Notes under the pieces: model-generated
Told to the model about the DNA's origin: nothing
The model's input: the letters and a program-made list of their open reading frames with translations, nothing else
Database searches by the model: none
Part shown: positions 36,563 to 44,880 of the stretch, one piece after another
Layout: each line of letters opens with the position of its first letter
Position numbering within the stretch: position 1 is the first letter of the stretch
Translations under genes and position numbers: made by a program
DNA from: Acidobacteriota bacterium
GTDB taxonomy: Bacteria; Acidobacteriota; Terriglobia; Acidiferrales; UBA7541
NCBI GenBank assembly: GCA_003224175.1
Contig: QHYQ01000179.1
Coordinates: 1 to 45,047, forward strand
Direction: 5' to 3'
Length of the DNA stretch: 45,047 nt

Positions 36563-36811
36563 CTACTTCTTGCCTTTGGCTGCCTGGACTGCCTGGGCCG
36601 CCTGGGCGGCTTTCTCGTACTTACGCTGGAAGCGCTCCACCCGCCCCGCTGTATCGATGAGCTTCTGTTTGCCCGTGAAAAACGGATGGCAGTTCGAGCA
36701 GATCTCCACTCGCATCAGATTCGCCTTATACGTTGAGCGCGTCTTGAACGCGCTCCCGCAGGCGCAATGAACGGTAATTTCATGATAATCAGGATGGATA
36801 CCGGGTTTCAT
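36563..36811 (-). CDS. rpmE: Ribosomal protein L31
   Basis: An 82-residue bL31, a protein of the large ribosomal subunit. It begins [20 protein letters not shown], continues to [30 protein letters not shown] and has the zinc-binding cysteines CAC and CSNC, so it is the zinc-containing (C+) form. The tail is Lys/Ala-rich ([16 protein letters not shown]), longer than most. The frame is open 10 codons upstream, but GGGAG five bases before the ATG at 36811 supports this start. A TCCCCG/CGGGGA hairpin lies in the leader (36845-36861). Confidence 0.96.
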   Translation of the reverse strand: MKPGIHPDYHEITVHCACGSAFKTRSTYKANLMRVEICSNCHPFFTGKQKLIDTAGRVERFQRKYEKAAQAAQAVQAAKGKK

Positions 36812-37009
36812 GCTTGCTCCCTTCCGCAGGCCGTTCTGCACGGCTCCCCGACGAGCGGGGATACAGCCGCGTCGCTAAGCTCGCGGGATAGCCTTTAATA
36901 GTACGCGAATCCAACCAGCGTTTCCAAGCAGTAGATGCTTGCTCGCCTGTGAAAGTCGCAACGGCGATTTCGCTTGTTCCGTCAACCGAGCAAGTATACC
37001 GTCCGGAGC

Positions 37010-37543
37010 ATGCGCGTGATCGTTACAAGGGATACTCAAGAGAGTTGCAGTGCCGCCGTTGGCCCTGAACGGCTCGATCTCAAGGAGGACCCCGGCGCAG
37101 TCGCGCGCATCGATCTTGCCCGCCAATACCCCAGCCTCGGCGGCTTTTTGTTGAACCTGAACGCCGAGGAATCTCCGTTCGCGACTTTCGGCTGCAAGGT
37201 CTGGGCGTCTACGGAAGGTGCAGGCGCCGAGCCGAGCGAATTTGCGTCACGCATTGATCTGATTGTCTCACGCGGCGCGGAAGAACCGGACGAAGCTCAG
37301 TATGACGATTTGGCACGCCGATTGGCTGAGTTGCTCGAACGCGAGCCGGGCGACGCGCTTCGCGTGGAATTGCAGGTCTCACCGGCACAACTTGCGCGCG
37401 GCCAGCAAGGATTTTGCTTGAGGCTTCTTCTGTTTGCTCGCGGAGCAGGTGAAAAACAAGCTCAGGTGCGCTGGAGCCTTGGTCTTGCGCGTGTGCAGCA
37501 GGCGCTTCTATTCCTGGCCCGTGCTATTCGTCAGAACCGATAG
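37010..37543 (+). CDS. Unknown protein
   Basis: A 177-residue protein that I do not recognise. It begins MRVIVTRDTQESCSAAV and seems to have an alternating alpha/beta pattern: a region with GGFLLNLNAEESPFATFGC, a helix-rich centre (DEAQYDDLARRLAELLEREP) and a Leu/Ala-rich end (ARVQQALLFLARAIRQ). No catalytic motif, signal peptide or membrane helix is visible. The ATG at 37010 has GGAG four bases before it; the frame is open 12 codons further. It converges on the GGDEF-PilZ gene with 10 bases between stops. Confidence 0.65.
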   Translation: MRVIVTRDTQESCSAAVGPERLDLKEDPGAVARIDLARQYPSLGGFLLNLNAEESPFATFGCKVWASTEGAGAEPSEFASRIDLIVSRGAEEPDEAQYDDLARRLAELLEREPGDALRVELQVSPAQLARGQQGFCLRLLLFARGAGEKQAQVRWSLGLARVQQALLFLARAIRQNR

Positions 37544-37553
37544 AATGAGCTGA

Positions 37554-38795
37554 TCAGGAGACAAAGGCGCAACCCACCCTTACCTGACCGCTGCTCCCCG
37601 GTACCTGATACAACTTCTTCAGAAAAACGCGCACCGGCGGAAGAATCGGAACGTGCAGCACGGCTGAAAAACGTGATCCTACGTCGTCGGGCCTGTCCAT
37701 TTCCAGTGCGAGACCTCCGTAGCCCAGGTCTATGACTCGCGCCGTTTTTTTCGGATCATCTGTCAATTGCGCATAGGCACGAGTTCCGACAAGCGAAACT
37801 CGTTCCCATTTGCGCGTCTCCCTTTGCCCCGCAACCGCCGGTGGTGGAGGGGTTGGCACCGAAGTAGGAGCTGGGGCCGGAGCAGGAGGCGGAGCTGCAG
37901 CGGGAACAGGAGGAGGAGCTGCAGCCGGAACAGAGGGCGGAGCTGCAGCCGGAGCAAGAGGCGGAGCTGCAGCACTCGGCGCTTGCTGCTGTGCCTCGGC
38001 TCCTCGCTCCTGGTGCTTCATCTGATACAAACGCTGGTCGGCAATGCGGACTAAAACGTCTTTCTGATCACCATCCCCCGGAAGTACCGCAATTCCATAA
38101 TCCATTCCCAGTCCAACACTGGCGTGAATGGACTGCACCGCCGACACGAAATTCGCTCGAATGCGGCGTGCTAGTGTGTTGGCCTGTTCGCTATCGGAAT
38201 GCACAAGCAGAAGCGCGAATTCATCGCCCCCGATGCGAAAAGCGTAATCGGACGTTCGCAGCGATTTGCGCAGTGTGGCGGCGGCAGTCTTTAGAAACAA
38301 GTCGCCTTGCGGATGGCCGAATCGGTCGTTGACCTCTTTGAATTGGTGGAGATCAAGAATAACCAGGGCCAAATGTTGATTGTATCGCAGCGCCCGATTC
38401 AACTCTTTTTCGAAATGCTCTTCGAAGAGCCGCCGATTGTAGAGGCCGGTAAGCGGGTCGGTAGCAGCGTTGACCTGCAATTTCTTCAGGTCCTCATATT
38501 CCATCAAGATTGGCACTCGGAGATACGTGGATGAGGCAAGCACATCCACCATGGCAGCCTTGAGTGAAGTGGACTTGCCCAATGTGTCGGCGAGCTGCCG
38601 CCGGCGTTCAAGAATCTGATCCCAATAGTCGGAACTGATGTTTTCGCTGAGCTCAAGTTGAGCGATCGTCTTGAAAAAGCGCTGCAGGAACTGGCCGCGG
38701 GGAACGCGGTCAAGGTTCTCGAGAGTCTCCGCCAGCAGCTCGAGGAAAGAGTCCTCGGGCGGCGTGGCCGGTGAGGGGTCACTGGGGCTAGGCAT
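37554..38795 (-). CDS. GGDEF-PilZ diguanylate cyclase
   Basis: A 413-residue cytoplasmic protein with a helical N-terminus (about 15-110), a GGDEF domain with intact RIGGDEFALL near residue 185 and the RxxD inhibitory site (RTSD, five residues upstream), and a C-terminal PilZ domain (RKWERVSLVG for RxxxR, then DLGYGGLALEMD for the D/NxSxxG-like motif). It should make cyclic di-GMP from GTP, and both the I-site and the PilZ domain could feed back on it. The linker is four 8-residue Pro/Ala units (PPxxPAAA). A TTG lies 9 bases upstream; I prefer the ATG. Confidence 0.9.
   Translation of the reverse strand: MPSPSDPSPATPPEDSFLELLAETLENLDRVPRGQFLQRFFKTIAQLELSENISSDYWDQILERRRQLADTLGKSTSLKAAMVDVLASSTYLRVPILMEYEDLKKLQVNAATDPLTGLYNRRLFEEHFEKELNRALRYNQHLALVILDLHQFKEVNDRFGHPQGDLFLKTAAATLRKSLRTSDYAFRIGGDEFALLLVHSDSEQANTLARRIRANFVSAVQSIHASVGLGMDYGIAVLPGDGDQKDVLVRIADQRLYQMKHQERGAEAQQQAPSAAAPPLAPAAAPPSVPAAAPPPVPAAAPPPAPAPAPTSVPTPPPPAVAGQRETRKWERVSLVGTRAYAQLTDDPKKTARVIDLGYGGLALEMDRPDDVGSRFSAVLHVPILPPVRVFLKKLYQVPGSSGQVRVGCAFVS
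37888..37983 (-). repeat. Four 24-bp tandem repeats coding a Pro/Ala linker
   Basis: Units start at about 37888, 37912, 37936 and 37960, each near GGCGGAGCTGCAGC, encoding PPxxPAAA eight-residue steps between the GGDEF and PilZ domains. Copy number could vary by slippage. Confidence 0.8.
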
Positions 38796-39145
38796 CGGTT
38801 TCAAAGTCCGACGAAAAAACCCAGCTTACCCCAGCGGGGATTTGGGATAACAGGCTGGCGCGCAGGGAAGGGAGCACGCTAAGGGCCATCTGTGATCACT
38901 ACGTCGGCGCGGGGTCTCCACGAAAACGAAGGGTAAGTAGGAGTCTGGGAGACTGGTGAGCACGCCCTTCGAGAACAAAACGGGGTACGAAGGGAAATCT
39001 CTTTCTCCCAATCGCCGGAATGGAACTCTATTACCATTGACACTATCTTGCATCTTTTGCGACTATTCTCCACGTTTTGAGGGACTTAGCGATTCGAGGA
39101 CTTACGTCCCCCTCACCTCAGAGGCGAAACGTTCAGGAGACGAAG
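38796..39145. other. Divergent intergenic region with a sigma-70-like promoter candidate
   Basis: About 350 bases between the divergent GGDEF-PilZ and histidine kinase genes. A perfect TTGACA (39037-39042) with GACTAT after 18 bases gives a partial -10 on the plus strand, about 80 bases before the kinase start. No other feature stands out. Confidence 0.35.
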
Positions 39146-40366
39146 TTGCGGCAAGCTATTGCTGTCGAAACGCAATCCACTGAATCGCTTCCCGCGAGTC
39201 TTACATTAAGTCTGCTGGATCTTTTTAACCTCCCGTTGTTAGTTGCTCATCTCACCGGCGCTTTGCTGCTGGTTACGGATCGCGCTCGCCAAGTTCTAGA
39301 TCTTCCGGAAAATGTCGGCTGGAAACGCCTAAACCTTTTTGGCGATGTCCTGCGCATGGACCCCCAGGTATTGCTGGGCCAGATTGAGAGCGGCGAGAGT
39401 GAGGTGGACCTCCATTTGGAGACCGCGTCAGGGAGACTCCGCGCGCGGCTGGAGCGGCTCCCGAGTTCGGAATGGCTCGTGCTGAGGCTCGAGCCGGCTG
39501 GGAATGCGCAGTCGGCAGCCGTTGCTCAAACCACGGAACCGACTGTGCAGTCGTTATTGCAAGAGCGAGAGATCACATACCGGAACCTGCTCGCCGCCTA
39601 TCTTCGGCTTCAGGATGTGAATCGGCAGAAGACAGTTTTTCTCGCGTCCGCGGCGCATGAATTGAAAACGCCACTCGCCGTCATCAAAGGCTATTACGAT
39701 CTCTTACTTTCAGGCTCGCTGGGCAAACTCAATGAGAAGCAGTGCGACATCTTGCAGGAATCAAAGGACAGCTGTGAACGGCTGGTTCGTCTTGTTTCCA
39801 TGTTCTTGAACTATTCGACTCTAGAAAGCGGCAAGCTCGTCTTGTACTTGCGTGACAATGATCTGCGCGATTGCTTGACCGAATTGGCTACGCGTTGGCA
39901 CGAGGCGTTTCAACGCAATCACGTGCGGCTCGAATCCGTGCTCGCCGAAAAGTTGCCCATCTTCAAATTCGATTACCAAAAGGTACAGCAGACCGTCGCT
40001 AATTTGCTCGATAACGCGCTGAAGCATACCCCTGCCGGGGGTTCCGTCACGATGCGAGCTGATCTCCATTTTTGGGAGCGCCGCGTAGCCAAAGAACCGC
40101 CTACTACGGACAGGCGGCGCGCGCGTAATCATGAACCCAATTGCGTACGCGTGGCCGTGAGCGACACGGGTTCAGGAATTGCTGCTGAGCATCATCAGGA
40201 AATCTTCGAGGATTTCGTGCGGGTAGACCGGTCTTCTTCCGGCATGGGACTCGGGCTGGCCATTGCAAAACGGCTTGTTCAAGTTCATCGAGGCAAAATT
40301 TGGGTGGATAGTGAGTTGCGCCGTGGCTGTACGTTCACTTTTCTGCTGCCGATTGATAATCAATGA
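39146..40366 (+). CDS. Soluble sensor histidine kinase
   Basis: A 406-residue histidine kinase without membrane helices. Residues ~10-120 form a PAS-like N-terminal region (LNLFGDVLRMDPQVLL), then a helical segment and HisKA with phosphoacceptor His171 in ASAAHELKTPLAVI. The HATPase has N box VANLLDNALKHTP, SDTGSGIAAEHHQEIFEDF and GMGLGLAIAKRL. The frame is open to a TTG at 39077, but AGGAG six bases before the TTG at 39146 favours this start. It is followed by the NtrC-type regulator with 35 bases between, the obvious partner pair. Confidence 0.9.
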   Translation: MRQAIAVETQSTESLPASLTLSLLDLFNLPLLVAHLTGALLLVTDRARQVLDLPENVGWKRLNLFGDVLRMDPQVLLGQIESGESEVDLHLETASGRLRARLERLPSSEWLVLRLEPAGNAQSAAVAQTTEPTVQSLLQEREITYRNLLAAYLRLQDVNRQKTVFLASAAHELKTPLAVIKGYYDLLLSGSLGKLNEKQCDILQESKDSCERLVRLVSMFLNYSTLESGKLVLYLRDNDLRDCLTELATRWHEAFQRNHVRLESVLAEKLPIFKFDYQKVQQTVANLLDNALKHTPAGGSVTMRADLHFWERRVAKEPPTTDRRRARNHEPNCVRVAVSDTGSGIAAEHHQEIFEDFVRVDRSSSGMGLGLAIAKRLVQVHRGKIWVDSELRRGCTFTFLLPIDNQ

Positions 40367-40401
40367 GCCGCATGCGTGCGGCCTGAAAGAGGGATCGGTG
40401 T

Positions 40402-41847
40402 ATGAGTGAGAAAGAACGCGTTCTCGTCGTGGACGACGAACCAAGTATCCGTAAGTACCTGCAGACACTGCTCGAGGTCGATGGTTACCACGTAACCGCC
40501 GTAGCTTCTGGCCCGGAAGCCCTGGAATCTGTTCAGCAAGCAGAGCGTCCCGATTTCATCATTCTCGATGTGCTCATGCAGGAGATGAACGGGCTGGAAA
40601 CTTTGCGTCGACTGATCCAGGTCGATCGAACCCTAAATGTGATCATGCTCTCGTGCTCGAACGAAGTTACCACGGTTGTCGAGGCTATCCGTCTCGGAGC
40701 GCAGGACTACTTGACCAAGCCGTTTGAAAAAGCAGAACTCGACGCCGCCATACTCAAATGCCGGCAGAAAATGGACCTGCGCAAGGAAAACCAGGCCTTG
40801 CGGGAATATTGCGATCATTTGACTGAGGATCTTTCATTTTTAGCTGCCAGCCCGCAGATGGTGCGCATACGCCAGCAGATCCTGCAGATCGCTCCGGTTG
40901 ATGTGCCCGTATTCATCTGTGGCGAGAGTGGAGTCGGTAAAGAAGTCGTCGCGCGCATGATTCATATGCGCTCCACTCGGCGCGATCAGCCTTTCATCAA
41001 GGTCAACTGCGCGGCCCTGCCTGGCGAATTGCTCGAGTCGGAACTATTCGGTTATGAACAGGGGGCATTCACCGGGGCAGTGCGTTCGAAGCCGGGCAAA
41101 TTCGAACTGGCGAATAAGGGCACCATTTTTCTGGACGAAATCGCTGAAATGAGTCCCCACCTGCAAGCCAAGCTGCTACATGTGCTTCAGGATCATCAGT
41201 ACTCACGGCTCGGCGGGCGTCACATGATCGGCGTCGACGTGCGTGTGCTCGCCGCCACCAATGTGGAGGTCCAGGAGGCCATGAAATCTGGCAGCCTGCG
41301 CGAGGACCTTTACTATAGATTGAATGTACTCTCGATTAACGTTCCGCCCTTGCGGGAAAGGACGGCGGAGATTCCCCTCCTGTTCAGGCATTTCCTCAAT
41401 AAGTACAGCGAAAAGTTCCAGAAAGAGGCCCCCAATCCATCTCAACACCTCATCGAAGCGGCTATTCGTTATGCATGGCCCGGCAATCTGCGAGAGTTAG
41501 AGAATTTTGTCAAGCGTTACGTCATTCTGGAAGACGACGAGGGTAGTTTCCGCGAATTGCTGGAGATGGCGGCTACCCGGCAGCGTATTTCCCCGCGTGA
41601 GGAGCCTTCGCCGGTAAGAGAACAGGGGCTGAAAGCGCTCGTGCGGGGCCTGAAGGATGAAGCTGAAATGGAGGCCATTGCCGACGCGCTTGAGAAAACA
41701 CACTGGTGCCGCAAAGATGCGGCGAAAATGCTCGGAATCAGTTATAAGGCCCTGCTTTACAAAATTCGGCAGTTTAATCTCGATGCGGGGAGGGGATCTC
41801 GCTCACGGACCGCTCCGCCCTTGGCTCCCGTCGGCAAAGAGGACTGA
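40402..41847 (+). CDS. NtrC-family sigma-54 activator (response regulator)
   Basis: A 481-residue enhancer-binding protein. The receiver domain (1-120) has the acidic pair VVDDE and phosphoacceptor Asp56 in FIILDVLMQ, with Lys at the LTKPF site. The AAA+ domain (about 145-380) has Walker A GESGVGKE (174-181), the GAFTGA loop (221-226) that contacts sigma-54, and Walker B GTIFLDEIAEM. The C-terminal Fis-type helix-turn-helix (about 430-460) reads KDAAKMLGISYKALLYKI. It is cotranscribed with the kinase just upstream, and a sigma-54 promoter lies 281 bases downstream. A tail of basic residues follows the HTH. Confidence 0.94.
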   Translation: MSEKERVLVVDDEPSIRKYLQTLLEVDGYHVTAVASGPEALESVQQAERPDFIILDVLMQEMNGLETLRRLIQVDRTLNVIMLSCSNEVTTVVEAIRLGAQDYLTKPFEKAELDAAILKCRQKMDLRKENQALREYCDHLTEDLSFLAASPQMVRIRQQILQIAPVDVPVFICGESGVGKEVVARMIHMRSTRRDQPFIKVNCAALPGELLESELFGYEQGAFTGAVRSKPGKFELANKGTIFLDEIAEMSPHLQAKLLHVLQDHQYSRLGGRHMIGVDVRVLAATNVEVQEAMKSGSLREDLYYRLNVLSINVPPLRERTAEIPLLFRHFLNKYSEKFQKEAPNPSQHLIEAAIRYAWPGNLRELENFVKRYVILEDDEGSFRELLEMAATRQRISPREEPSPVREQGLKALVRGLKDEAEMEAIADALEKTHWCRKDAAKMLGISYKALLYKIRQFNLDAGRGSRSRTAPPLAPVGKED

Positions 41848-42127
41848 GGTTATTAGGTGCAATCTGTTGCGTATTCGAGGCATTCGATTCGCAAAAGTCG
41901 TGCGGAACACGGCGGTTCTGGTAAACCCTGTTGCAAAGTTTTTGCTTCCCTCTTGCGAGAGAGAATACAGCTGCCGTTTCGCGAGGGGCATGGGAGACTC
42001 AGTCTCGGGCTCTCCCCCTTTGTTCTTTATGAGTTACTGAATGTTAATATTTTGCTTAAGTTTCGCTAGCGCGGATCGCAAGGACCATAGGCGACTTGCA
42101 ACTTGGCCCCCCAGACTGCCGAATCTC
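41848..42127. other. Gene-free stretch after the sigma-54 activator
   Basis: About 280 bases, including a hairpin terminator candidate (41984-42025) and a region with TTGC/CGCTAGCG-like palindromic words, where an enhancer for the nearby sigma-54 promoter could lie. I see no coding frame. Confidence 0.4.
41984..42025 (+). terminator. Terminator candidate after the sigma-54 activator
   Basis: An outer AGGGG / CCCCT stem encloses GAGAC-TCA-GTCTC (41994-42006), followed by TTTGTTCTTTATG. It would separate the activator from the downstream PilZ gene. Confidence 0.45.
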
Positions 42128-42143
42128 TGGAAGGCGAATTGCA
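42128..42143 (+). promoter_or_regulatory. Sigma-54 (-24/-12) promoter candidate
   Basis: TGGAAGGCGAATTGCA has TGG at the -24 element and a perfect TTGCA at -12 with the exact spacing of the consensus TGGCACG-N4-TTGCA. Transcription would start near 42155, about 55 bases before the PilZ start codon. The only sigma-54 activator gene seen lies just upstream. A TATAAT at 42171 has no matching -35. Confidence 0.65.
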
Positions 42144-42208
42144 GTCTCCAAAACTGAGGGCTTCCAGGTCTATAATCCGTACCAAGGTTTGGCAGGAAAC
42201 GGTGGCAT

Positions 42209-42541
42209 ATGACCGAACGTCGCACCGCACGACGCTATGATCTTTCCTTACCGGTTCTCATTCACCTACCGGTCGAACGAAACGCTTGTAATGGAAAGAC
42301 TCGCGATATCTCCACCCGTGGGGTTTACTTCCTCATCGGAGACCAGTTCACTGCCGGCTCTGAATTGGATCTAACGATGACCCTGCCGGCCGAAGTAACC
42401 GGCGGTACAGAAGTTTTTATACGTGCCACTGGGAAAGTCGTCCGGGTTGAAAAGACCGCTGGAAACGACGACCGGCAGGTCGGCGTGGCGGCGCTGATTC
42501 AAAGATATGAGATCGTTCGTAGTGAGTCGATGAAGGCGTGA
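42209..42541 (+). CDS. PilZ-domain protein
   Basis: A 110-residue single PilZ domain, likely a cyclic-di-GMP receptor. It opens with TERRTARRYDLSLPVLIHL (RxxxR, the arginine motif) and has the DISTRGVYF motif (D/NxSxxG). The arrangement downstream of a sigma-54 activator and its promoter suggests that phosphorylated activator switches it on. AGGAAACGG lies before the ATG. Partner effector is unknown; PilZ proteins usually act on polysaccharide export, motility or transcription. Confidence 0.88.
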   Translation: MTERRTARRYDLSLPVLIHLPVERNACNGKTRDISTRGVYFLIGDQFTAGSELDLTMTLPAEVTGGTEVFIRATGKVVRVEKTAGNDDRQVGVAALIQRYEIVRSESMKA

Positions 42542-42781
42542 GCCGGCTCACTTGCTGAGTTAGTCGAGCACACGGATCATGCTCCGACGCCACCTTGAGA
42601 AGTTCATCCCCATCGAGTTTTAGCCCGCCCGGGAAAGTTCGGAGTCAAGCCAGCGCTTTCTAGCAACAGCAAGCCGCCGTTGGCCCGGCAAGCAATTCTC
42701 TGGCCGGCTGGATGCGCCGGTCTTGGCCTCGGATCTATGCCCACCGCCAATTGACGCCTCATTTATGTTAGATTCATCATC

Positions 42782-44089
42782 ATGACGGCCGGCAATATGT
42801 GGAAATATGCTTCGATGTGCGCGCTCACGCTCCTGGGCGCAACCACTCTCGTAGCGGCCCAGCAGAAGAACATGACTGACTGGTCCGGGGTAATCATCAA
42901 CAGTAGTTGCAGTGGCGACGAAGCGTTCGCCGAGGCCGCCAAATGCGCCGACACGGGTGCGCCGGGTGGGAAGCTATCGTTGTATGACGATACTCTCAGG
43001 TTGGTGCTCAACCTCGATCCACAAGACCAAGCCGCCGGTCACCTGGGCGATAGCGTAACTGTCGAAGGTGCGCTCGAAGGCGACACGATTCGCGTCGCAT
43101 CAATCAAAATGCTCGCCGGCATCGGCCTTGCTGTGGGCCAGAAGGCGCCCGCTTTTTCGGCTCCCGACCAGTTTGGCACGCAACAAACACTCGAAACGTT
43201 GCAGGGACCGCACGGCACCGTTCTTCTCTTTTTCCGTTCGGCCGACTGGTGACCTTACTGCAAAGGGCAGCTGGTCCAGCTGCAGAACGCCAAGGCCAGA
43301 TTTGAGAAGCAAGGGCTCGCGCTGGCCGCCATCAGTTACGACAGCCCGGGAATCCTGAAATCTTTCGCCGACCGGCGCAAGATCGGCTTTCCTTTATTGG
43401 CCGATCCCGATTCCCAAACCATTCGCGCCTACCACGTCTTTAACGCCGAAGCGGCCGGCCAGTTCAAGGGCATGGCGCGCCCCGGATTTTTCGTCCTCGA
43501 CACCAGGGGCATCATCCGCGAGAAATTCTTCGAGGCCAAGTATCGCGAGCGCCTTTCCGGCAATAACGTCATCGCCAAGCTGTTTCCGGAATTGGGCGCA
43601 GAAGTCGCGAGCACCACCGAAGCTCCGCATTTGCGGCTCACGCTCGAGCAGTCCGACCGCACTGCCTTTCCCGGAGGGCTCGTCACCTTGACGGCCGAAG
43701 TACAACTCCCGCCGGACGTTCACGTGTACGCTCCCGGAACTCTGGACTATAAGCCAATCAAGCTGACGATCGATCCCGCCCCGGAAACTGAGCTGCGGCC
43801 GGCGATTTATCCGCCCGCGAAAACGCTCTATTTGCCGGCCATCAAAGAGCGCGTACCCGTTTTCGCCGGAACCTTCCGCATCCGGCAGGACGTCAAGGTC
43901 AGCTCCGCCGCGGACTTCAGCAACGCCCTGGGCACGGAAGGCAAATCCTTGCCCATTACGGGAAAGATCGAGTATCAGGCCTGCGACAGCAAGATCTGCT
44001 TCCTTCCCGAAAGCCTTCCCGTGCAGTGGCATCTGCAGGTTCTGCCGCTCGACCGGCAAAGGGCTCCGGAAGACATTCGCCATAAATAA
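42782..44089 (+). CDS. Predicted selenoprotein: secreted peroxiredoxin/DsbD-alpha fusion with in-frame UGA
   Basis: Read through the in-frame TGA at 43250-43252, this is 435 residues. A signal peptide (1-26, ending VAAQQ) precedes an OB-like domain (about 31-115, Cys-containing N-part, GDSVTVEGALEGDTIRV). An AhpC/TSA redoxin domain runs about 117-262: VGQKAPAFSAPDQFG, FFRSADW-U-PYCKGQ with Sec157 and Cys160, and RPGFFVLDTRG. A DsbD-alpha-like domain (about 286-425) has VHVYAPGTLDYKPI and YQACDSKICFLP (C401, C406). The UGA stands where relatives have WCPYC, giving a UxxC redox centre. The frame continues without stop for 278 sense codons. A hairpin with a GGUC loop follows the UGA. Role: envelope thiol/peroxide reduction, inferred. 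A simple Cys-to-stop mutation is the alternative. Confidence 0.85.
43250..43283 (+). promoter_or_regulatory. Bacterial SECIS candidate
   Basis: The TGA at 43250-43252 is followed by 20 bases and then the loop of GCAGCT-GGTCC-AGCTGC (43267-43283), a perfect 6-7-bp stem with GGUC in its loop. The E. coli fdhF SECIS has the same GGUC loop at about 18 bases from its UGA (from memory). It lies inside coding sequence, as bacterial SECIS elements do. Confidence 0.8.
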
Positions 44090-44354
44090 CTTGGGGCCAA
44101 AGCCGTGAAAAATCGGCGGCGGAAACCGCTCCGTAAGGCGCTCATTTTCCTGCGCGCATCGCTTCAATGAACCTGCCTCGGAACCTTTGGACCGCAACTT
44201 GCTCCTACCTGGGCGTCTCCGCGAAACGGCCCTGTACGAAGAGCCAGTTACCTGTCTCGGCAATCCTGAGTGGGTAAATCTGGACGTATGGTCTTGCCCT
44301 TTCATACAATGCAATCATATGGGCAAGGAACTCATCGAAGCGAGGCGGCATATG

Positions 44355-44714
44355 GGTGATACCTCACTCGCGGTTCGGCGCGCCAATCCGCGGTTTGCGT
44401 TTTTCGCGGAAGCGGAGGCGACCCTGCTCGACGGTACGTCGGTTCCCGCGCAGGTCTCCGAGCTGAGCTCGCGTGGATGCTATATCGATACGCTCCAGCC
44501 CATTCCCATCGGCACGGAAGTGAGTCTGCGCATCTCCGATGGCATGCAAAGCTGCGAACTGCCCGGCAGAGTGATCTACATCCATTCGGGCTACGGCATG
44601 GGCATCTTCGGCATGGGCGTGGTGTTTGGAAACGCGGCCGCCGAGCAGCTCTCCGCCATCAACGCCTGGCTCCGCGACCTCGCCCTCAAGAAAACCCCAA
44701 TCCAGCCCTGCTAG
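44355..44714 (+). CDS. PilZ-domain protein (second)
   Basis: A 119-residue PilZ domain protein: LAVRRANPRFAFFAEAEATLL, an RxxxR-type opening, then SELSSRGCYID (x-x-S-S-R-G, the second cyclic-di-GMP motif, with Glu in place of Asp/Asn). GMGIFGMGVVF resembles the last strand. The frame is open back to 44187, but GAGGCGG seven bases before the ATG at 44355 fixes this start better than the ATG at 44319. It is a distant relative of the PilZ gene at 42209, with the selenoprotein gene between them. Confidence 0.8.
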   Translation, partial: GDTSLAVRRANPRFAFFAEAEATLLDGTSVPAQVSELSSRGCYIDTLQPIPIGTEVSLRISDGMQSCELPGRVIYIHSGYGMGIFGMGVVFGNAAAEQLSAINAWLRDLALKKTPIQPC

Positions 44715-44880
44715 CCTTCGCCAGCTGCAGCGTCCTGCGCCCCGAAGACAGAAAGCTAAAGTTGCAGTTGAGGATACCAGCCCTACCCCCGGTTTTCTCG
44801 TAAGGATATCATTACATGGCACTTGTTCCGTTTTACATTGCAAGGATATCAATCTAAATAACTTAATTCGCCAGCCTCCT
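44715..44880. other. Gene-free stretch with a short direct repeat
   Basis: No open frame. AAGGATATCA occurs twice, 40 bases apart (44802-44811 and 44842-44851), the same spacing as the IS-like repeats to the right, though the sequence is different. Confidence 0.35.

Noticed and set aside
37888-37983. Short regular repeats as a possible CRISPR array
   Set aside because: The units are contiguous 24-bp codon repeats without spacers and encode a Pro/Ala linker.
42701-42715. Second -24/-12 promoter (TGGCCGG-N4-ATGC) before the selenoprotein gene
   Set aside because: The -12 element is poor and GC-rich DNA gives such matches by chance.
43397-44089. A separate gene starting at 43397 downstream of the UGA
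   Set aside because: The frame is open from 43253 and the redoxin domain spans the UGA, so a start here would cut the domain. Readthrough by selenocysteine explains it better.
43394-44314. 306-codon open frame opposite the selenoprotein 3' half
   Set aside because: Shadow frame. The plus strand here encodes recognisable redoxin and DsbD-alpha-like sequence.
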